A DNA stretch of 64,000 nt from Paragordius varius (GCA_964247055.1 OZ176051.1:12276001-12340000), one strand, 5' to 3'; counted from the first letter of the stretch, positions 32,800 to 47,461 are shown. Translations and numbers: made by a program. Notes: generated by a model not told the origin, from the sequence alone.

Positions 32800-33965
32800 A
32801 AATTGTAGGACATTTGTCTTGCGATAGATAGTAGGATTTTAAGGGATCATATATTTTAACAATATTCTTTAAGCATTTCAACGCGTAGAGTGTTTATATA
32901 TAGAAATAAGAATATATTTTAACAATATTTTCTACATTTACTGGTAATACAAGTCATCACCTGTTTGAATAGCGTTGTGTATTATGTGCGCTGCACACCC
33001 AACACCAAAAATATTTTGATTCAGATCTTTTGCTAATTTATAAAAATATGATTTGGGCCTCTTCTCGCTTTTCCTCCGAAATTAGTATTCGTGATGTCTG
33101 CAAAGTATACGATAATTTTTTGTTTTGAATTATTTTTTCCCATATCAATAAATAGAACTAAAAATTATTTTAGATTTTTCAGCGGGTGAAGAAATAAAAT
33201 CTAAAAAACCCAAGTATATGAATCAAAATATCTTATGATGGTTGGAAATTTTATTACTTTATGATTAGATGCGTCACAATATATGGATATAAAATTAATT
33301 TTTTGTAAATTATTTTTTATTTCTGAAAATGCATATGGGGAAGCACATTATACACTATTGCTTTGGCTGCTGTTCCAGCACAGGTAAATTTTAAAGAGCT
33401 TTCTGATAACTTCTAATGTACAATCCATAGATCTGAAGGAATGATTGTGATTATTAGCGTGAAATGATATAATCCTTTTGTTAAATTAAATTATTTTCTT
33501 CATCTCCATAAGTTGTTCAAAAAAATCTGGTAGTTTGGAAGATGATGCAGCAGTATTTAAACATCTTTATTCTGTGTCTCCGAATGTTTTGATATATCAT
33601 TTTTTTCCGCCGCGCAAAATACTTAATTCGCCGTTGCATGTCTGACATTTAACTTGTCATTTATAGATATTTTAATAATAGAGAATTTACTTCATAAATC
33701 ATCGGTGAGTCATTTTTTCATGCTCATTTTAAAATCTAAAATAAATTATCAATATAAATGAATTGCTTATTATAATTCTCTATGGTAAGCGTAAGTAGCA
33801 GACTGGATTGGACTGTTCTGTTAGCAGTACGAACACAAAAAAGCGCAAAACAATGAGTTTAAAATAAAATTTATCTGGAGTCTAAAAGTCGGGACTTTAA
33901 AAAGTAACGGGACACGAAATGGTAAAAAATCGGGACTGTCCTGCTAAAAGCGTCTGGTCACCCTA
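32800..33965 (-). mobile_element. hAT relic (BED/KIAA1586-like transposase)
   Basis: The right end read on the minus strand is CTAGGGTGACCAGACGC, with GGACAGTCCCGATTTT just inside, a common hAT terminus. Minus-strand coding remnants include AEKNDISKHSETQNKD (zinc-finger region, about 33590), YCDASNHKVIKFP (about 33270), NTNFGGKARRGPNHIF (about 33090) and GVGCAAHIIHNAIQTGDD (about 32980). These match, in order, the hAT transposase family with TDASNHK and NTNFGG motifs. Many stops. The left end was not found. Confidence 0.75.
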
Positions 33966-34680
33966 GTTCGTAAGTTGTCATTAAATATAAAATCATTTAA
34001 ATTCTAACACTTTAAATCAAATGCTGATGTAATGGAAATGGGCATCACCCTATATAGAAAAAGTGTTTTATACCATAAAATTCGCCTCATTAAACCTTTG
34101 ATGTCGAATTTCAGTTTAAATTTATGATCTTCGGGCATAATAGAATTTTTTCCAAAAAACTTCCTAATTTAAATGGTCCAAAAATTTAAACTTTCGATGA
34201 CATTAGTAATATAAACTTTTATAAAAATTTGTATAGCTTTTATTATTGTTAATTATATGTATATATATTATATATAAATTTTTTGGATCTTACTTAGACC
34301 AAAAAAATATTTTATGTAAATTTTCGCCTTTGCTATGAGCCATTTCAAAATATTTTAAGGTAGTGTGCATTGAGCTAAGTCTTAATATTCTTTGGAACTG
34401 AAAATATAATTATTTGAGTTAAATTGTTAATTCGGAACTTATTAACAAAAATAAGAAAATCGCCATTAATTATTGGGAAGTTTTCACATTGAAGTGGTGA
34501 GCATTTGAAAATAAATTCGTCGAATTTGTTTATAATCCAAGGCCATTGGCGACAATTAAGTTTTACTGAAGCTCGGTTAAATTATAAATTGACATCAAAG
34601 ACGCTTTATGTTTATATTAGACCTTGGCTCCAATTAAAGTTATGTGGACAATAGTCTGTGATCAGATCCAACTATCCTTT

Positions 34681-37600
34681 TGTAGTAAATCGAGAAAGCG
34701 TAAAACTAATATTTATTGAGATACAAAAACTAAATTATATTAAGTTTGCGATGCTTATATACTTTTTGTGAATATAATATTTAAATCTTAAATAACATGT
34801 GCAGGTTAAATACAAAATTGATACAATTGTTTAACTCAAATATATAAGGTCATCAAAAATGTATTCAAATCTAATTTATAAATTTGTCCAATCTAAGGTT
34901 TGCTAACTTGATGTATTCAAATCTATCATATCTCCTTATCCAAATCCGAGCCGATCTGGTGCTTTTCTTTCCCTGAGAGGATATCTTCTTTCTCAGTTGT
35001 CTTTTCCGTTCTTATTTCAACCTGGGTGTCTTCTCGTTTTCTTTTTCTTTGATTTGGTCTTCCCCCACCTCCCGATTCTTGGTTGTAATACCTTCATCTG
35101 TTCGGTTTATCGTTAAATTTTCATCCTCCTCTCTGTCGCTCTCGAGTCCGGTCGGCCGTAATTGATCCGCATGCTTGCGAAGGTTCGATTTCCATTAACC
35201 GTGCACGAGAGTCCCTGTTCTCTCCAAAATTGAACCTTTTCTCCACCCTGAATTGATTTCATCTTTATGTACACTTCTTCGTCCGGTCTTAAAACTTGAT
35301 TGCGTATTATGTCGTCCTCTAATAGGTGTGAGGGTGTTTCTCTAACCCAAGAGAAGGGGGTATTAATAGTTCTTTTCAGAAATAAGTAATACGGGCATTC
35401 TTTTGTGGCGCTATGTACGGCGGAGCGATAACCCCATAACACTTGATTTATTTTTTTGTCAGGAGTCAGCTTAGAATCCGTTAGCGATTTATAGTGTGCT
35501 TTTAAGGTGTAAAGGACACGTTCCACCAGCCCATTTGTTCGTGGATGATAGGGGGCACTAGTGACATGTTTGATGTTTGCTCGTTGCAAGGAATCTGTAA
35601 AATCCTTCGATGCAAAAAATGATGCATTATCGGTAACTATTATTCGGGGAAACCCGTACCATACACACCAAATTTCTAACCAATGTAATATGTTTGCGGA
35701 ATTAACAGTTCTTAGCAATTCGGCTTCAACTCATCTGGAGCTACTATCGATAGCTACTAACCGATAAAACCCATCAATAGGACCGGCAATATCAAGATGT
35801 ATCCTTTCCCAGATACCCGTATTAAATTCCATTTGTACGTGGGATTGCTTTTTATGTTACTCCGGTTTAACTGACACCCCATACAAGATCTCACATAACT
35901 TTCGATGTCTTGGTTTATACCTGGTCAATAAACCCTTGCCTTGGCAGACTCTTTCATTACATTAGCCCCCAAATGTCCAACATGCAAAAATTTTAACTTT
36001 CGCAACGCCCTGGGAATAAACAGACGATCGCCCCAATACAACAAACCACATGATTCTTGTATTTTTCTTATACTCAATATCGAATTTATAATTGGAGCTG
36101 ACCAATCATTATGATGTAGGCCGCTTTTAATGTCATCAAAAACTCATCCCGTAATGTATTTTTTTTAATTCGCTCGTTTAAGTTGTCTGTTGTTAAAAGG
36201 GTGATTTGCCTGGGTGCTTGCTCCTCAACCTCCTCAGTCGGTTCTTCATATGATAGACGAGATAACCAATCCGCTTAATTTTCCGAACCATTAATATATT
36301 GTATATTAAAATTATAATCGGCTGTTCTGAGTATCCATCTTACTAATCTACTATTGTTAATATTACTTAGATCTCTCTTAAAGCCAAACTTGATTAGGGG
36401 TTTATGATCGGTTAAAAATACGAACTTTCTGCCATACACAAACATTTTAAATTTTTCTAGCGCATATAAAATTGCCCTTGCTTCTTTTTCAATCACCGAG
36501 AGATTTTGTTCTGCCTTCGCACATTTTCGAGACGCAAAAGCTATCGGCCGTTTTCCATCACTTGTCATATGTGATAAGACTGCTCCGAATCAATCATTCG
36601 ATGCGTCTGTTTCCAACACTAACGGAAGGTTCGGGTTAAACGGTATTAGACATAATGCATTACTGACCAACAGTTTAGCTTTATCAAAAACCATCTCTTC
36701 TTTTGTCGACCAACACCATTTCTTAGAGCCTGTAAGCGCACGTAAATCCGCGATCGTAGCATGCAAAGATGGAATAAAACTAGCGTGAAAATTTAATCCC
36801 AAAAAAGACCGGTGTGATGTTTTATTGGTGGGTGTCGGACAATTCAAAATTGCTTTTGCCTTTTCGTTAGTTTAATTCCTTTGTCTGAAATTATATATCC
36901 TAAGTATGTCACTGAGGAACGAGCTAATTGGATTTTATCCTTCTTTAATTTCAAACCTACAGCAGCTAATTTGTTCAACACTTTTTCTAAGTTATCCTTA
37001 TGCTCCATTACCGTTGTTCCACTAACAACTACATCATTTAAGTAAACCACCGTACCTGGACAATCTTTTAATAACCCATCCATAATTTGTTGAAATATCG
37101 TGGGTGCACTAGATATTCCAAATGGCAGTCTCTTAAATCGAAAAAGACCTATATGTGAACTAAACGTGAGTAAATGTTGATAATCTTGGTGTATCGGCAT
37201 TTGCCACTATGCTTCTTTTAGATCTAGGGTCGTAAAAACTTTTCCCTGCCCGATTTTGAACACTAACTGATCAAATGTAGGAATCAAATGATCGACAGAA
37301 AGACTTGGGTTAACAGTAACTCTAAAATCACCACATATGCGAATATCATTATCATTCTTTTTAACTATAACCAACGGAGTTACCCAGTCAATTCGTGTTT
37401 GCGAGGGGTTAATGGATTCTATGATACCCAGACTTTCAAGCCTATTTAATTCACTCACTGAAGCGGGATAGGTACCCTCCTGGCTGCAAATCTTTTAGGG
37501 AAATCCCTTTTTTGAGAAACAATTTGATGGGTGGTCCCGTCTAACACCTAATACTCTCACAGAACAATTCCTTAAATTTATTTAAATCCACGTAACTAAC

Positions 37601-38925
37601 ATTTTTTACATATGCAGCCTCAGGAAATCTACATTGAAAGCTTTTCATCCACGGTAAACCAAAAATGTTACCTCAATCCCCCCTGGTAACCATACATTCC
37701 AACTGTTTGACCATACCTTTCCATTTCACATCTACCATACATTGTCCCATCACCTCTACACCTTGCTGGTTGAACCCAACTATTGGACCCGCGGGAGCTA
37801 AGATCGGCCTCCCAATCTCCATCCACGTGCTCTTCCCAATCAATGATATTTGGGCTCCGGTATCGTACAACATACTCACCCAATGGCCATTCAGACTTGC
37901 TTGCGTTCGGGCTTCATTATTATTATTGTTACCATGAAGTCTATTAACGCGCCGGCAACACCTGCCAAAATGACCACGTCCTTTGCATCGATAACACTCC
38001 TTGTTTGAAGCGGGACACCAGTTGATCGCATGCACGTATCCACATTTTCCACACTTTTTTCTTATTATCATAACCTGCCTATTGTCGGGACCCTGATCCA
38101 GCAAACAACTGTCCACCTTTTCGTACGCCATTGTTATTTCTAGCAACATCTCCAACGTAACCGGTTTCCCATCAAACATTGCATCTGGAAATTTTGTGAA
38201 CAGATCTATTTCCAATCTTTTGAGTTGTAACCCTCCCACAAACCCATCTCTGATTCTTAGTATTGCATCTTGCCCAATGTTGCACCGGGCAACACATTCC
38301 TTTACTCGAATCAAATAATCCATCACTGATTCCGTGGCTTCCCTCCGGAGTTGCGTAAACTGGAACCTGCAAACACATTGTATGTCGGAGCAAATATTTT
38401 TTTCCAGCTGCTACCAAAGCATCCCACCCCACATCCTCTAACAGTACGGATAAAAGATTTTCTTCAACTTTGTATGGGATAGACCGATGTAGGCCAATAA
38501 TAAGTTTTTTTGTTTTGTCATCTCCTTGAATTAATTTCACTTTCAACATTTTATTTATATAATCGATATAATCATCAAAGCTAGTTGCGGGATCATATGC
38601 TTCCAGACTTAATTTCTCTATGCGCGAATGTAATGAGGTAAAAAAATCGACCGCGCCAAATGTAGTAAATCGAGAAACCGTAAAACAATAATATTTATTG
38701 AGGTATAATACAAAAACTAAGCTATATAAAGTTTGCGATGTTTATATACTTTTTGTGAATATAATATTTACATTTTAAACCAAAGTAAAATAACGTTGCA
38801 GGTTAAATGCAAAATTGATACAATTGTTTAACTCAAATATAAAAGGTCATCAAAAATGTATTCAAATCTAATATATAAATTTGTCCAATCTAAGGTTAGC
38901 TAACTTGATGTATTCAAATTTATCA
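34681..38925 (-). mobile_element. Gypsy (Metaviridae) LTR retrotransposon fossil, copy A
   Basis: LTRs of about 248 bp (34681-34928) and 265 bp (38661-38925) begin TGTAGTAAATC and end CTATCA or TTATCA. By eye they differ by about 5%, suggesting moderate age. TGGCGCGG just inside the right-hand LTR, read on the minus strand, could be the primer-binding site. Parts on the minus strand: gag with zinc knuckles (about 38550-37930), aspartic protease (about 37900-37670), reverse transcriptase (about 37460-36850), RNase H (about 36850-36275), integrase (about 36000-35110). The order pro-RT-RH-IN is that of Gypsy. The coding region carries several breaks, so the element is not active. Confidence 0.88.
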
Positions 38926-41340
38926 CATTTATGGGAGGTTTTTCCCCCCATAAAATAAATGCCTTTAGCTATTTTTTGCGTAATAATGAAGCTAATTTGT
39001 GGTCAGGTGTTTTTTGGAGATAACAATTATTATTAAATAAGCGATTGGTAATAGCAATTTTGTGATCTATACAAAATTATATTAATTTCTCTGCAAGAAA
39101 ACCTTTTCCGATAACAATAAAGTATAATAAACCAGAATATGTCATTAGCTACGATAGTCGTTTTCATATATAATGCAGTCTGATATATGGCCCTTGATTG
39201 TTTTTTTGTATAATAAAGAGCTGTTTTAATACAAATAACCTTTTAAAATTCTAAAGTTTTCAAAGGCACCTATAGGTTCAAATTATTTGGCGTAAACCAC
39301 GGTTTTTATGTTAATTTCATGGTCAGGGTGCATCTAGCCTGTATTTTTGATGGTTATATAAAAAATTACGATCAACATTAATATATTAAAATAATTAATG
39401 GTTTTTTCAAATTCATAACCTTCTGAAAATATTTAATATAATGTGTATGGCGTAGCTATATATCGCCATATTTTTTTATCCCTTTAAAATCTGCATTTAA
39501 TATATAAAACCTTTTATTTTATTTATACACAAACTTATGATATTTTCGGATTTATTTTAAGACAATTTTATAGATGGGCATAATAACAAATGTTTGAACT
39601 GAGCTCATGATAATTTTTTATATTTGTTGATGCAAGAGTTATAAATTAAAATAATTAATAATTTTTTTATCGAAACATAAATCTACAATCTATGTAAAAA
39701 ATATTTCTGAATAAAAATTATGAAATTTCTTACAATAAAAATAATAAATTAAAACTTAAGGTTCATTGCAATAATAAGAAAATATCACGATATAAAAATT
39801 ATTCAAAAAATACCGTTCCTTCCAAACCACAATTGGGTACTTCCCTTAGAAAGCCTAAACTTAAAATTATCAATAAGTGCAGTAAAAACATCAAATAAGT
39901 TTATGATTAAACGAGTTGAGTCGAAAAGAATTAATCAGAAAATAGATAAAATGCATATTTTAATACACTTATAACCATAACTATCATTCATCAAACTCAA
40001 TACATTTAGGTCTATTTAAAAAATTAGTAAAATTCGATAAATTTTTGCGACAATTTTGTTACAAAGATAGTTTTTGATATATTGTCCTTTTAACAACATT
40101 GATTTTTTAAATAAAAAATATATTATTATAAATTAACGGCTTTAGCATATTTGCTTTGAAAATTTTATTTTACTACTTATATTAGTAGAATATAGTCAAA
40201 TTATGGATATTAAATCAATCATTACAGTTTTTACATCGGATCCAAATAGATAATATTGATAGTGCCATCTTTTCTAACCTGTAAAATGGTTTATATCCTA
40301 AATTCATTAATTAGGTTGATCATTTATAAATATTTATAACATATTTGCCAAAATATAATTGTTTATTTATGCTTAAACAATAAAAAGGTTATTCAATGAG
40401 AGCTAAATTACTTGGCTATAAGCGTTTTTATCAAATAATAATATTATTATCCTTTGACATAGCAAAAATTATATTTTACATTTTATTGTTGAATTTTTTT
40501 AAGTATGCGTTACATCACAAAATCACGAGCCTTCTTGACAGCACCATTTTGTTTTTAGGCTATTTTGCATAACCTCTCTTATAAACGGCTTTAATAAAAT
40601 ATTTAAGTTATATAAAAGAACGATTAATAAAAATTTTAATTTGAATGCCTGACGAAAGTTTAGGCTGTGTTAGTGAAACCTAAAAACCGACATAAGCAAT
40701 AACTAGTCATAATCATAAACACAGAACAACTCGATTAAAATTGAGTCCAATAACAAGAATTTTACAAATATTTTTGGAATTTAAGTCATAACATTAGTAT
40801 AGATCATGGTACTCAAAAAAATTTTGAATGGCCAAATAAATATCTCTTTGTATCTTAAGGGCTGTGCACCATATAATACCGCCTAATATCGCATATCTGT
40901 TTGACACATATACAATTTATAATCCATATACACCCAGATTTTTCGCTCGGTATTTAAATGACCCTAATGCCATTTCGATAAAAAAAATATATGCTACTTT
41001 AACAATTAGATAATATAATTTTAAAATAAACCAACAATTTTAATGGTTGTTTCTTATTCCTTATTAATCCATGACCTTTGGTGTAGTTTGATATCTCCAG
41101 AGTGATTTGAAATTTGAATATCTTAAAAAGTATTTAAGTCATTGAGCACAATTTAAAAATATGCCTCCTTAGACTCATTATACAAGATTTATTTTATGTA
41201 AAATTAGAAAAATCCTCAATTCAAATTTTTTCTCTGCCATTTTTTATTATAATTTTTTTAAATCCCTAATGTAACGGGCAAAATATTGTATAGTTAGAAA
41301 CTGTAAATAATCAATCTTAAAAAGCTTTTAGCTACAATTC
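38926..41340. other. AT-rich sequence between the two Gypsy fossils
   Basis: No gene seen. Contains the second copy of the CTTAAGGGC(A/T)GTGCACC repeat (about 40857). Confidence 0.3.
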
Positions 41341-41760
41341 AGCAAAAAGTTGATATATTTTAATTTTAACATCAGCTGTTCGTTTGGATCGTCTTTTAGA
41401 GCTATCCCAATTTAGACAACTGGTAATTATGAGCTTTTTATCTGCACGAAAAAATATGTTTGATAATTAAACTTTAACTAAATAAACTTAACAGTTAGAG
41501 GATTGAGACCTGGGATATAAAACTACCCCAATATGTCATCGCGGACAAAAAGTGAAAAGGTCATGGAGTTTTAACATTTCAATAATCTCTCATTTTAAAT
41601 AGAAAACTATAGTTTTAAAAAAAATTTTGGTTAAAATTTAGTTATCAAAAAACGTTCTTCCATATATTAGTTAAAAAACTCACATTTTTTCCATTTTAAC
41701 TTCTTAAGGCAAAAATGGGATAGCTCAAACCCCCCTTAGATTAAATACCAAAATTTGCTG
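41340..41760. repeat. Dispersed repeat (ACTACCCCAATATGTCATC family)
   Basis: CAGCTGTTCGTTTG, GAGCTATCCC, GTTTGATAATTAAA and ATAAAACTACCCCAATATG. The last block recurs at about 60895-60960, and the first blocks recur at 63870-64000, where the window ends. Confidence 0.45.
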
Positions 41761-41827
41761 CTAAAATGTGTGCTTAGATTTCTAAAGAGATATTTTTACC
41801 ATAATACATATATATGCCTGTTGTGCC

Positions 41828-44800
41828 AAGGTTAGCTAACTGATGTATTCAAATCTATCATATCTCCTTATACGAATCCGAGTCGATCTGGTGCTTTTCT
41901 TTCCCTAAGAGGATATCTTCTTTCAGGTTCTTTCTCAGTTGTTATTTCCATTTTCATTTCAACCAATGTATCTTTCTCGTTTTCCTTTTTTGCTTCCCCC
42001 CACTTCCCGATTATTGGTTGTAATATTACATTCATCAGTTTGGTTTATCGTTGAACCACCATCATCTCCCTCTTCGCCCCTCTCGACGCCGGTGCGTAAT
42101 TGATCCGCATGTTTGCGAAGGGTTCGACTTCCATCTTTTACCGTGTAAGAGAGTACCCCTGTTTTCTTCAAAAATGAACCTTTCTCCACCCTGTATTGAT
42201 TTTATTCCTTATGTACACCTCTTCGTCCGGGGTGAAAACTTAATTGGGTATGATATCGTCATCTAATTGTTGCGAGGGTGTTTCCATAACTTAGGAGAAA
42301 GGGGTATTAAAATTTTTTTGAGGAATAAGATATACGGGAACTCCTTTGTGGCTCTATGTACGGTGGGGCGATAATCCCATAGCACTTGATTTATTTTTTT
42401 GTCAGATGGCAGCTTAGAATCCTTTAGCGATTTATAGTGTGCTTATAAGGTTAAATAGCACGTTCCACCAGCCCATTTGTTCGTGGATGATAGGGGGCAC
42501 TGGTGACATATTAAATGTTTGCTCGTTGCAAGGTGTCTTTAAAATCTTTTGATGCAAAATATGACGCATCATCGGTAACCATCATTCGGTGAAGCCCGTA
42601 CAAAACACCAAATTTCTAATCAATGTAATATGTTTGCGGAATTAACATTTCTTAGCAACTCGACTTCAACCCATCTGAAGCTATTATCGATAGCCACTAA
42701 CCAAAAAAACCCATCTATAGACCGGCAATATCCAGATGTATCCGTTTCCAGATACCCGTATTAAAATTCCATTTGTACGTGGGATTGTTTTTTATGTTAC
42801 TCCGGTTTAACTGACACCCCATAGAATATCTCACATAACTTTCAATGTCTTGCTTTATACCTGGCCAATAAACCATAGCCTTTAACAGACTCTTTCATCA
42901 CATTTGCCCCCGAATGTCCAACATGGAAAAATTTTAACGTTTTATTGCACAAAGCCCTGGGAATAATAAGACGATCGCCCCAATACAACAACCCATATGA
43001 TTCTTGTATTTTGTTTCATATAATCAATATTTTAAAAATTAGTGCTGACTAATCATTATATAGAGCCGCTTTTAATGTCATCCAAAACTCATCCCGCAAA
43101 GTAAATTCTTTAATTCGCTGTACATTTTAGTTGTCTGTTGTTAAAATGTTGATCTGCCTACTGGTTGTTTGCTCCTCAACCTCCTCAGTCGGTTCTTCAT
43201 ACGGTAGACAGATAACCAATCCGCCAAATTTTCTGAACCATTAATATATTGTATATTAAAATTATAATCGGCTGTTCTAAATATCCATCTTAATAATCTA
43301 CTATTGTTAATATTACTCAGACTCTTAAAGCCAAACAACTTGTTTAGGGGTTTATGATCGTTTAATAATATGAACTTGCCATACCCAAACATTTTAAACT
43401 TTTCTAGAGCATGTAAAATTATCCTTGCTTCTTTTTCAATCACCGGAAAATGTTTGTATGCCTTCTCACATTTTCGAGACGCAAAAGCCATCGGCCGTTT
43501 TCCATCACTTGTCATATGTAATAAGGCTCCGAATCCGTCATTCGATGCGTCTGTTTCCAGCACCAATGGAAGGTTCGGGTTAAACCGTATTAGACATAAT
43601 GCCCTACTCGTTAACAGTTTAGCTTTATCGAAAACCATCTCTTCTTTTGTCGATAAACACCATTTATTATTGTAAATCCGCGATCGTAGCATGCAAAGAT
43701 GGAATAAAACGAGCGTGAAAATTAATATTCCTAAGAAAGACCGGAGTGATGTCTTATTGGTAGGTGTAGGACAATTTAAATTTGCTTTTACTTTTCGTTA
43801 TCAGGTTTAATTCCTTTGTCTGAAATTATATATCCTAAGTATGACACTGAGGAACGAGCTAATTGGATTTTATCCTTCTTTAATTTCAAACCCACAGCAG
43901 CTAATTTGTTCAACACTTTTTCTAAGTTATCCTTATGCTCCATTACCGTTGTTCCACTAACAATTACATCATTTAAGTAAACCACCGTACCTGGACAATC
44001 TTTTAATAACCCATCCATAATTTGTTAAAATATCGTGGGTGCAGTAGAAATTTGAAAGAGTCTCTTAAATCGAAAAAGACCTATATGCGAACGTTAATAA
44101 ATGTTGATAATCTTGGTGGATGGGCATTTGCCATTACGTTTAGATCTAGTGTGGTAAAACCTTTCCCTCCCCGATTTTGAACACTAACTGATCAAACGTT
44201 GGAATCAAATGATCGACAGGTACCAAACTCGGTTTAACGGTAACTCTAAAATCCCCCATGCGAATATCGTTATCATTCTTCTTAACTATCACCAACGGTA
44301 CCCAGTCGATTCATGTTTGCGAGGGGTTTATGGCCTCAATCATACCCAGACTTTCAATTTTAATTCCCTCTCCACCTTAGACTGAAGGGGGATAGGAACC
44401 TTCCTACCTCAAAATTTGGCGATGCTACCTTTTTTGAGAAACAACTTGATGGGTGGTCCCGTTAATACCCAATACCCTCACAAAACAAATCCTTAAATTT
44501 ATTTAAATCCACACAATTAATATTTTTTACACAGACAGCATCTGGAAATCTAAATTAAAAACTTTTCATCTATGGTAACCCAAAAATGTTACCCCCCTGG
44601 TAACCATACATTCCAGCTGCTTGACCAAACCATTCCATTTAACATCTACCTCGCATTGACCCATCACCTCCACACCTTGATGGTTGAACCCAACTATTGG
44701 ACCCGCGGGTGCTAAGGTTGGACTTCCAATCTCCAGCCACGTGATTTTCCTAATCAATGATATTTAAGCTCTGGTTTCATACACCATCCTACCCAATGGC

Positions 44801-45721
44801 CATCAGACTTGCTGTTCGGGCTTCATTATTATTATTATTGTTACCACTCCTTATATTAACTCGCCGGACAACACCTGCCAAAATGACCTCGTTTACATCG
44901 GTAACACTCTTTGTTTGAAGAGGGGCACCAGTTGATCGCATGCAAGTACCCACATTTTCCACACTTCTTTTTTAATATAATCACCTGCCTATTGTCACCC
45001 TGTTCAATCAAACAACTATACGCCTTTTCGTACGCCATTGCCATTTCTACCACCATTGTGTCTAAATTTCAAGAACAGATCTATTTCCAACCTCTCTTGA
45101 GTTGTAACCCTCCATCAAACCCATCTCTGATTCTTAGCATTGCATCTTGCACAAAGTGCCGGGCCGCACATTCCTTTACCCGAATCAAATGTGGCTTCCC
45201 TGCGGAGTTGGGTAAACTGGAACCTGGCTGTAAACTCATTGTATGTCGGAGCAAATATATTTTTCCAGCTACTACCAAAGCATCCCACCCCACTTCCTCT
45301 AACAGTACGGGATAAAAGAATCTCTTCAACTTTGGAATATGGGATGGGCCGATGTAGGCCAATAACAACTTTTTTTGTTTCATCATTTCCTTCAATTAAT
45401 TTGGCTTTTAACATTTAATTTAAATGATCTATATAATCATCAAAACTAATTGGGGGATCATGTGCTTACAGACTTAATTTCCCCATGTGCGAATGTAATG
45501 GGATAAAAAACCGCGCAAAATGCGGTCAAGAAACAATAAAAATAAGATTTATTGAGATAAATTACATCTAAACTATATAAAATTTTCGATGTTTATATAC
45601 TTTTTGTGTATATAATATTACATGTTTAAGCCAATGTAAAATAACGTGTGCATGTTAAATGCAAAAGTGATACAATAGTTTAATTCAAATATAGTCATCC
45701 AAAATGCATTCAAATCTATCA
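41828..45721 (-). mobile_element. Gypsy LTR retrotransposon fossil, copy B
   Basis: Same family and orientation as copy A. One LTR of about 200 bp is clear at 45521-45721; the left-hand end shows only a short LTR-like stretch. Parts on the minus strand: gag and zinc knuckles (about 45410-44860), protease (about 44760-44560), reverse transcriptase (about 44350-43790), RNase H (about 43690-43140), integrase (about 43000-42000). It has more numerous breaks than copy A and is clearly older. Confidence 0.85.
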
Positions 45722-45729
45722 GACCTCAG

Positions 45730-45881
45730 TGGCCTACCGAGCATTTGCGGCGCCCGGGGCAAAAAACTTTTATGACGCCCCTCCCCCCTTTTTTAAAAAG
45801 CCAATAAAACAATTTAGTAAAAAAAATACTAACGTTGTAACCTAAACACCATAGATAAGACATCACAATAAATAAATCTAT

Positions 45882-45924
<43 letters not shown>

Positions 45925-46145
45925 GATACTAAATTTATTCAATGGTACTAATTAGGTAATAATAGAGTATATATTATAGGGATTATTACCTAAATTGCTG
46001 AAAAATCTCATTTGAAAGTTCTTATTATTTTTGCATAATTAAAATTTTATTTTAAAAAATTATTTAGGCGCCTCTAAATAACGGCCGGGGCATGATGCAA
46101 CCCCTTGCCCCCCCCCCCCCCCCCCCCTCGGTACGCCCCTGTCAG
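45730..46145. repeat. GC-rich repeat with (TA)n and poly-C, copy 1
   Basis: GAGCATTTGCGGCGCCCGGGG, followed by GACGCCCC, a (TA)n run (about 45883-45917) and a run of about 18 C at 46110. The first ~120 bp recur at 47290-47410, so this is a dispersed repeat next to the Gypsy LTR. Confidence 0.45.
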
Positions 46146-47280
46146 ACCTTTAAAAAATTAAAAGATAAAATAGAATTCAGAGATAAGTAGCGGTGAAAAA
46201 GTTTGAGATAGGATTTTATTTTCAAAAATAAATTTAGATCAAGTCTCCAAAGAACTAAAACAGTCGTTTCCAAAAGGAAGGCAATGATCTAACTCAAATA
46301 CTCAAGGCTGGCAAAATGAAGCGATATTCAATTGTTCAAACATTATTTTGATATATTTATTGTATATTTATGAATAAATATGTATTAATAATTGCATTAT
46401 TTAAAAAAATGGGTAGATTTCCAAAAGTTAGACTCTCTATTTTCATTATGAATTTTTAAAACGCATTTTATGAATAAAATCGAAAACAAACAAAAAAACA
46501 AAATGAAAATAAACATTTTACACATACTAAAGCAGGGGTGTCCAACACAAATGGCTTGAAGAGCCACCTTTTCGACCTCAAAATTCCAAAGAGCCACTTT
46601 TTATTTATATATATCAAGACATTGGTAACAAATAAACGAGTTTTGTCTAGATGTAATTTCTGGTGCATGCACTGCTAAACTATTTTCCTTATTTTATTGT
46701 GCTAATCAGAATAAAGAATGATTTATATGATAAAATTTGTAAAAATTGGTTTTTTATACAAATTCGGAGTTTGGAATATAAAAATTCTGTAATTAAATAT
46801 TTTCACTTTCATTTAAAGGATTCACCCCAAAACTCCCATGTAGGAAAGGAACATAAGCAGTTGTCATATTCCAATCGTTGCATATAAAGTGGTTCTAACA
46901 TAATTTATGAATAACTATAGTTAATTCCAAACGATATTTCTTATTATAAGAGGTAGGCAGAATAAATGACCAGATTGAGTAAATATTGATTTCTATTTCA
47001 ATTTAAATCATAAAGATAATTTTTATTCACTGTGTTTGTTTTATTATTAAAAGATAGTTCTGGAATCACAGAGCCAACATCCTTTTGCGAGGATGTTCCC
47101 GAAAACTTCCCTGCAATTTAATATACACATGAGATGAGCTTGCAGAGCGCAAATGTGTATATTCTTATCTTGAATTCATCAATAAAAACTTAAATTATCC
47201 AAAGGGTAAAACATTAATTACTCTAGTGTTTTAAAAATTGTAAAATCCAGCAGATTTTTAGAAAATAAACAATCTAAGCT
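46146..47280. other. AT-rich sequence with a hAT-like terminus at 46533
   Basis: CAGGGGTGTCCAACACAAATGG at 46533 and two GAGCCAC(C/T)TTTT words downstream look like the left end of a hAT MITE. The opposite end was not located. No gene. Confidence 0.35.
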
Positions 47281-47289
47281 AGCAATCAA

Positions 47290-47410
47290 TGCCAAAGGCT
47301 TACCGGGCATTTGCGGTGCCCGGGGCATAAAACTCTTATGGCGCACCCGCCTCCTCTAAAAGCCAATAAAAAAATACAAACGTTGCACCTAAACACCTAG
47401 ATAACACCAA
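47290..47410. repeat. GC-rich repeat, copy 2
   Basis: GGGCATTTGCGGTGCCCGGGG and CCTAAACACC match 45738-45860. Confidence 0.45.
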
Positions 47411-47461
47411 CTAGGATAGCAAGATACATTTAAATTCTATTATATATATATATATATATAC

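Noticed and set aside
37665-37937. A 90-codon plus-strand frame
   Set aside because: Antisense of the gag/protease region of Gypsy fossil copy A.
44911-45315. A 134-codon plus-strand frame
   Set aside because: Antisense of the gag region of Gypsy fossil copy B.
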